This document shows, piece by piece, positions 13,783 to 17,481 of a DNA stretch of 17,481 nt. The notes beneath the pieces were generated by a model that saw only the letters and a program-made list of their open reading frames with translations, was not told the DNA's origin and did not search any database. Every line of letters begins with the position of its first letter. Position 1 is the stretch's first letter. Source of the stretch: GCA-2688265 sp964527395 (GTDB lineage: Archaea; Nanobdellota; Nanobdellia; Woesearchaeales; GW2011-AR9). Both the position numbers and the translations under genes were made by a program. The stretch is from positions 1-17,481 of the forward strand of contig CAZGQD010000031.1 in NCBI GenBank assembly GCA_964527395.1, written 5' to 3'.

Positions 13783-14250
13783 ATGGATTTAAAAGAAACA
13801 AATATAGATAAGAAAAGAAAAATATTTTTGAAGTGTTTGAGGGAAAATTCTAGAGAGAAGTTAACCTCAATTAGCAAAAGGACAAAGATACCAATATCAA
13901 CCCTTTATGATTTTATGAAGGAGTTCAAAAGAAGTGGAGTGATACGAAAAAATACAGTTTTAGTGGACTTTTCTTTACTTGGGCATAACTGTCATGCTCA
14001 AATATTTTTGAATGTGGAATATTCTCAACTAGAAGATGTACGTTTGTATCTGGAAGCTTGCTCAAATGTGAATTCTATTTATAAAGTGAATAACAGATGG
14101 AACTTGATTGTTGAAGTATTTAAAAAGAACGTACGTGGACTTGATACATTTGTAGAAGACTTACGAAAGAATTTTGAGATCAAAAATATTGAGATCCATT
14201 ATTTGATAGAAGAAATCAAAAAGGAAGGTTTTAGCTTCAATTATGGGTAA
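13783..14250 (+). CDS. Lrp/AsnC-like transcriptional regulator
   Basis: This protein has 155 residues, the standard Lrp/AsnC length. Residues about 10-60 form a winged helix-turn-helix (LTSISKRTKIPISTLYDFMKEFKRSGVI) and about 67-145 an alternating beta-alpha-beta domain (HAQIFLNVEY, a helix, SIYKVNNRWNLIVEVF, a helix, IEIHYLIEEIKKEG) like the RAM/AsnC ligand-binding and oligomerisation domain. It is divergent from the 254-residue gene, with an inverted repeat between the two promoters, so self-regulation and control of the neighbour are likely inferences. A weak GTGAG lies 7 nt before the ATG. The effector is unknown, and the ligand-binding part is too diverged to predict an amino acid. Confidence 0.8.
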   Translation: MDLKETNIDKKRKIFLKCLRENSREKLTSISKRTKIPISTLYDFMKEFKRSGVIRKNTVLVDFSLLGHNCHAQIFLNVEYSQLEDVRLYLEACSNVNSIYKVNNRWNLIVEVFKKNVRGLDTFVEDLRKNFEIKNIEIHYLIEEIKKEGFSFNYG

Positions 14251-14284
14251 GAGGTGTTGTTTTTTTGTAAAATATCTAGAAAAG

Positions 14285-14294
14285 TTTATATAAA
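14285..14294 (+). promoter_or_regulatory. TATA box of the 41-residue ORF
   Basis: TTTATATAAA preceded by GAAAAG, centred about 33 nt before the ATG at 14323, would give a leader of only some 7 nt. It is one of the best promoter matches in the window. Confidence 0.6.
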
Positions 14295-14322
14295 TTATTT
14301 GCTTTTTTAGATTGTTATAAAG

Positions 14323-14448
14323 ATGGGAACTATTATTGAATCTGGAAATAAAGAGTGGCAGGCATTAATGGCAGAGATAGAGGCAGCTAAGAAAGATCCA
14401 GAATGGGTAAAGGAATTAAAACAATTCATCAAAATAACTAGTTCTTAA
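14323..14448 (+). CDS. Small protein of 41 residues, function unknown
   Basis: The ORF starts MGTIIESGNKEWQALMAEIEA and is predicted to be almost wholly helical and amphipathic from residue 10 on. It has no ribosome binding site, but an excellent TATA box lies at 14285-14294, implying a near-leaderless transcript, and a T-rich stretch after the stop (14460-14466) could end it. It lies 72 nt downstream of the Lrp-like gene with its own promoter. The length and helical character could suit a small antitoxin or DNA-binding accessory protein, but no family is recognised. Confidence 0.5.
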   Translation: MGTIIESGNKEWQALMAEIEAAKKDPEWVKELKQFIKITSS

Positions 14449-14607
14449 AATTTGTATCTATTTTTTAGATCATTGTATTTGTAAAAAGTTGGCACTCTAA
14501 GTCCTTCCTTGATAGATATTTGTTTATAAGTTAAGTAGAAGCCCCTAATTCTGAGTTCTTTTTGAAAGTTGATGGAAAAGTTACTTATTTGCATATCTGA
14601 GCAGGCA

Positions 14608-16296
14608 TCAAGCATACTTCAATAAACCCATTTGGCCTTTTCTTTTACCTTTCTTAACTGGCTCTTGTGCTTCTTGGCCTAGCTGTTCTTTGATGTTTTT
14701 GGCTAAGTTTGGTCCTAAGAGTTGGGTTAAACTGGCTTGGTCGATGGCTTTTAAATCTCTTAAGTCTTTGATGTTGTTGTTGTGGAGCTTTCTGGCACGT
14801 TTTCTTCCAATGCCTCTTAATTTTAGTAGAGTAAGGAGTTCTTCTTTGACACCAGATTTGACTCTGATTCTTAGTTTGATTAGGTCGGACCTTAATTCTT
14901 TATTGTTTAGTTCTTTAAGAAGCTCTGTGCAGGCGTAGATTAGCCAGTTAGCGGTTTCTAGCTTTGCTCTGATTTCACCTGGTCTGATGCCGAAATCTTC
15001 TAGTAAGGTTTCTTCCTTTTCTTCTTCTATCCATCTTTGGAAGAATGCTGCAGTTTTGATGGAGTTCATGAATTCGTCGTAGTCTAAATCAAATTGGTCA
15101 GGTTCTTGCTCTAAAAGAGCTTCGTAGTGTTCTAACAGATGTGATTGGATCTTGTTTTGTTCCTTTACTTTGATTCTTAGGAGAGGTCTCATCTCTAAAG
15201 TGTGGCTGATCATCTGTAGGTAGGAAAAAGGAGTTAGTTCTTTGCTAGTTTTTTTCTTTTGTTTTGCTACGTTTAGTTTCTTGATTAATTGATAGGCTGT
15301 TAAGGGATCTAAGTAGAGTTCGCTGACACGTCTGCCGATGCTAGTAGATCTTAAGGAGCGATTGTTGCTAGTGTTTGTGTTGTTTTCGTTTACTTGGAAT
15401 TTGTTTGGTTTGAGTAAATTTAGGCCTGATTGGAAGAGGTTTGTGCTGGAATTGCTTGATTTTTTAGCTGTTTTAGTTGCTGCTGTGAAATTGGCTTCGT
15501 CGTCTTCTTCGTTTTCTTTACTTGCTTCTTCACTATTGATTGTGATGAATCTCCAACGCCAGAGCATGTTTAGGATCTTTTGCATAGTGCTTTCTAATTC
15601 ATCCATGTCATCATATTGAGCTGCCCAAAATGTTTTTGAGAAGAATGATTTCATGCTTTTCTCGTCTTTAATTAGGCCTGAAGAGATCAATGATAGGAGG
15701 TACATCCTTAATACTGGTTCTACGTTTAATTTGGAGTAAATCTCTTCTGGTTCGCCTAGAACATACTTATGATATATTTCGTTTTTTTGGAAATCGTCTT
15801 TTGCTATAGCAATTGCTTCACCGAACTTTTCGTACTCTGGACGTCCAGCTCTACCAGCCATTTGTAAATATTCTAAAACAGGGATCCAGTCCATACCAAA
15901 CCTGGGGCTATATCTTTTTAGGCTCTTTAGAATAACTCGGAAAACTGGTAGTGAGAGACCAATTGCTAGGCTTGGAGTTGAACAGATGATTGATATCTTT
16001 CTATCTCTGAAAGTATCTTCTACTATGGCCTTTTGTTTGGCTGCTAGACCGCTATGATGAAAAGCAATGTTTTGGGTTAGACAGAGTGCTAGTCTCTTGC
16101 ATTGCTTTGTTGGTGGACTTACTACTTTGCTGGCTTTATCTGCTAATTCTGTGTTGTTGATGCTGTTGTTTTGTTTTTTTAGTTGTTTAGCTATGTCTTC
16201 GGCAGTCTTTTCAGCGCTGGCTCTAGATGAACAGAAGACTATTGCTTGCTTATTCTCTTTTATAGTTTGGAGAGCTAATTTGATGCTAGGATCCAT
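14608..16296 (-). CDS. Hel308/Ski2-like DNA helicase, C-terminal part only (no first RecA domain)
   Basis: This 562-residue protein begins directly at the second RecA domain: motif IV region AIVFCSSRASAEK (18-30), FHHSGLAAKQKAIVE, motif V CSTPSLAIGLSLP (105-117) and motif VI QMAGRAGRP (145-153). A winged-helix part, a ratchet-like helical part and a helix-hairpin-helix (LLKLRGIGRKRARKL, 490-504) follow, as in archaeal Hel308, which unwinds stalled replication forks. The Walker A and DEAH motifs are missing; a stop codon lies in frame upstream and no remnant of the first domain is seen up to the next gene. A TATA-like CTTTTAAG about 33 nt before the ATG suggests this start is real. A disordered Ser/Asn/acid-rich insert lies at about 255-315. 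It is either half of a split helicase or a loss of activity. Confidence 0.85.
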   Translation of the reverse strand: MDPSIKLALQTIKENKQAIVFCSSRASAEKTAEDIAKQLKKQNNSINNTELADKASKVVSPPTKQCKRLALCLTQNIAFHHSGLAAKQKAIVEDTFRDRKISIICSTPSLAIGLSLPVFRVILKSLKRYSPRFGMDWIPVLEYLQMAGRAGRPEYEKFGEAIAIAKDDFQKNEIYHKYVLGEPEEIYSKLNVEPVLRMYLLSLISSGLIKDEKSMKSFFSKTFWAAQYDDMDELESTMQKILNMLWRWRFITINSEEASKENEEDDEANFTAATKTAKKSSNSSTNLFQSGLNLLKPNKFQVNENNTNTSNNRSLRSTSIGRRVSELYLDPLTAYQLIKKLNVAKQKKKTSKELTPFSYLQMISHTLEMRPLLRIKVKEQNKIQSHLLEHYEALLEQEPDQFDLDYDEFMNSIKTAAFFQRWIEEEKEETLLEDFGIRPGEIRAKLETANWLIYACTELLKELNNKELRSDLIKLRIRVKSGVKEELLTLLKLRGIGRKRARKLHNNNIKDLRDLKAIDQASLTQLLGPNLAKNIKEQLGQEAQEPVKKGKRKGQMGLLKYA

Positions 16297-16325
16297 TTGT
16301 ATCTTGTGTTTGTTTGTGTGGGTTG

Positions 16326-16333
16326 CTTAAAAG
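16326..16333 (-). promoter_or_regulatory. Possible TATA box of the half-helicase gene
   Basis: CTTTTAAG on the minus strand, centred about 33 nt before the ATG at 16296, is placed correctly for a short-leader archaeal transcript. It is a moderate match only. Confidence 0.35.
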
Positions 16334-16358
16334 GTTTGTCTTGGGAGAATGAGTGAAT

Positions 16359-16844
16359 TTACTTTTTAGCTTTTTTTTGCTTGAATAATACCTTTAAGGC
16401 TGTTCTGATCTTAATAAGTTCGTTTTGATCTATAATGATATTTTTGCATTTGACTAAGAATAATGGAGCTTTTTTCATGATTAATTCATAATTTTGTTTA
16501 GGCACTTTTCTATTTACATAGTACTGTGATGCTATTCTTGCAGAGAAAGCTTTGTCAATTAAACCATAGTTATCTTCAGTGAAATGATTGTTTAGAAATT
16601 TCTTTGTAAACTCAATTGTACATGAATGAATTTCACATTTTATACCTATTTTCATTAAAAGTGAATAAATTCCATGATAAATTGCATAATAAGCAGTAGT
16701 AAGTTGCCAATCTTTAATTTTTGTTCCCTGTAATACTTCTAATGCTTCTTCTGCTTTGAGAATATGTGCATCTCTTAAATTTTCACTTGGTTCAACTAAT
16801 TCAATACCTGTCTTTTGATTTAAGCACCATTTTATCTTATCCAT
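16359..16844 (-). CDS. HEPN-domain protein, predicted toxin of a HEPN/MNT pair
   Basis: This protein has 161 residues. TTAYYAIYHGIYSLLMKIGIKCEIHSC (49-75) is the core of the HEPN fold as in the COG1895/COG2250 families; the second half has SARIASQYYVNRKV where related proteins have a conserved Arg followed by Asp-Tyr. The usual R-x4-6-H RNase motif is not evident, so nuclease activity is uncertain. HEPN proteins of this type form toxin-antitoxin pairs with a minimal nucleotidyltransferase. The start overlaps the end of the nucleotidyltransferase gene by 13 nt, indicating translational coupling. The C-terminus is Lys-rich (KQKKAKK). Confidence 0.8.
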   Translation of the reverse strand: MDKIKWCLNQKTGIELVEPSENLRDAHILKAEEALEVLQGTKIKDWQLTTAYYAIYHGIYSLLMKIGIKCEIHSCTIEFTKKFLNNHFTEDNYGLIDKAFSARIASQYYVNRKVPKQNYELIMKKAPLFLVKCKNIIIDQNELIKIRTALKVLFKQKKAKK

Positions 16845-17419
16845 TTTGCAATAGTGTTTACAAAATTCTCTGTCCCTTTTATGATTATATGGTTTTCAAT
16901 TATCTCTTTGAGAAGTATATCTTCAGTTATGTATTTTTTAAATGTCCTTTTTGGATAAGTTTTGATATCAATTTCTAAATTATAGATTCTTGAAACTTTG
17001 TTTATCTCTTTTTCGTTGTATTTACCAACTATGAACAGATCTAAATCTGAATCCTCTTTTTGTGTGTCTTTTGCAAAGCTGCCAAAGACTATTACTATAC
17101 CTTGAATATGTTGATCTATTTTCTCTAAAACTTCCTTAATTAGATGGTTCTTTTCTAAGAATTGTATTTTTTTGTATTGTTCTGTTAGAATAAAGAATTC
17201 TCTTGAAATATGTGAATTCACAATTGAATAAGTTTTAATCTTACCCCTTAGTTTTGACTTTAAAATGCCAAATTTCTCCATTTTTTTTAGTGTTACAAAA
17301 GAAGTTCTAGGACTTACTTTTAAAAGCTTATTTAGCTCTCTGATATAATATTCTTTATTGTAACCTTTTGTGAATAAAGTTAGGGTTTTTAAATCAGTAT
17401 CGTTTATTTTTTTATACAT
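16832..17419 (-). CDS. Nucleotidyltransferase (MNT-type) with N-terminal winged helix, predicted antitoxin
   Basis: This protein has 195 residues. Residues about 8-67 form a winged helix-turn-helix (YYIRELNKLLKVSPRTSFVTLKKMEKFGIL). The nucleotidyltransferase part has VFGSFAKDTQKEDSDLDLF, i.e. Gly113-Ser114-x10-Asp125-x-Asp127, with a third acid, Asp151, in LEIDIKTY, so the active site looks intact. In known HEPN/MNT modules the MNT protein AMPylates and neutralises the HEPN toxin. The DNA-binding domain suggests that it also represses its own operon through the palindrome at 17423-17436. The ATG at 17419 is nearly at the predicted transcription start. Confidence 0.85.
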   Translation of the reverse strand: MYKKINDTDLKTLTLFTKGYNKEYYIRELNKLLKVSPRTSFVTLKKMEKFGILKSKLRGKIKTYSIVNSHISREFFILTEQYKKIQFLEKNHLIKEVLEKIDQHIQGIVIVFGSFAKDTQKEDSDLDLFIVGKYNEKEINKVSRIYNLEIDIKTYPKRTFKKYITEDILLKEIIENHIIIKGTENFVNTIAKWIR

Positions 17420-17422
17420 ATG

Positions 17423-17450
17423 TTTACTTAAGTAAATGATAGTTTATAAA
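17423..17450 (-). promoter_or_regulatory. Promoter and palindromic operator of the HEPN/MNT operon
   Basis: A TATA box (TTTATAAA on either strand, 17443-17450) lies about 27 nt before the start codon, so the transcript should be nearly leaderless. Between them lies the perfect 14-bp palindrome TTTACTTAAGTAAA (17423-17436). A dimeric winged-helix protein bound there would block initiation. Confidence 0.65.
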
Positions 17451-17481
17451 GCTAATGGTTGTTTTAGATGTTGTTTATTAA

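Noticed and set aside
14500..14605. C/D box sRNA on the plus strand downstream of the 41-residue ORF
   Set aside because: Two CTGA boxes and TTGATAG/TTGATGG sequences are present, but neither C box matches RTGATGA closely and no k-turn stems were found.
16297..16358. Remnant of the missing first helicase domain upstream of the half-helicase
   Set aside because: Only 62 bases separate it from the HEPN gene. The helicase frame has an in-frame stop there and no motif I or II residues.

Overview
The window looks like a piece of a low-GC archaeal chromosome, probably from a small DPANN-type lineage such as the Woesearchaeota/Pacearchaeota group. The lineage is inferred. Signs of an archaeon: TATA boxes of the form TTTATAWA about 25 nt before likely transcription starts, several almost leaderless genes, a COG2522-like helix-turn-helix regulator, an Lrp/AsnC-type regulator, a Hel308/Ski2-type helicase, two inteins in SufB and a HEPN/MNT pair. 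Nearly all genes are on the minus strand; only the Lrp-like gene and a 41-residue ORF are on the plus strand.

Region 1 (1-7000) is an iron-sulfur assembly operon read right to left: cysteine-bearing HTH regulator, sufB, sufD, sufS, sufU. SufB carries two full-size LAGLIDADG inteins, and splicing would leave 486 residues. No sufC ATPase is present in the window. SufU ends inside a 12-bp tandem repeat that stays in its reading frame past the stop. A GC-rich block at 7001-7112 could be a structured RNA or repeat element, and 19 bases of it recur exactly at the left edge of the window.

Region 2 (7130-7536) holds two tiny genes behind a clear promoter, one Lys/Asp-rich and one with six cysteines.

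Region 3 (7589-13600) is the most interesting part. A tight four-gene operon appears to encode a complete ubiquitin-like conjugation pathway: a ubiquitin-like protein with a C-terminal Gly-Gly plus five-residue tail, a JAMM-motif isopeptidase with a coiled-coil tail, a large protein with an E2-like H-x9-C signature, and an E1-like protein with two fused ThiF domains, the first degenerate and the second intact. The set of parts matches bacterial Bil-type operons and mirrors the eukaryotic E1/E2/DUB logic, but the proteins are large and of unusual architecture. Its 418-nt upstream region carries two copies of a composite DNA element and, in the leader, an 18-bp stem that reaches the ribosome binding site. 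A third copy of the element lies in front of the neighbouring gene for a helical protein of unknown function, suggesting that both belong to one regulon.

Region 4 (13680-14450) contains an Lrp/AsnC-like regulator divergent from the helical-protein gene, with a TATATAC-N5-GTATATA inverted repeat between them, then a 41-residue ORF behind its own promoter.

Region 5 (14600-17481) contains a Hel308-like helicase lacking its whole first RecA domain (a split or half gene with its own start), then a HEPN/nucleotidyltransferase toxin-antitoxin-like pair with a perfect 14-bp palindrome between its TATA box and start codon. All function calls rest on reading motifs by eye; no database search was run.
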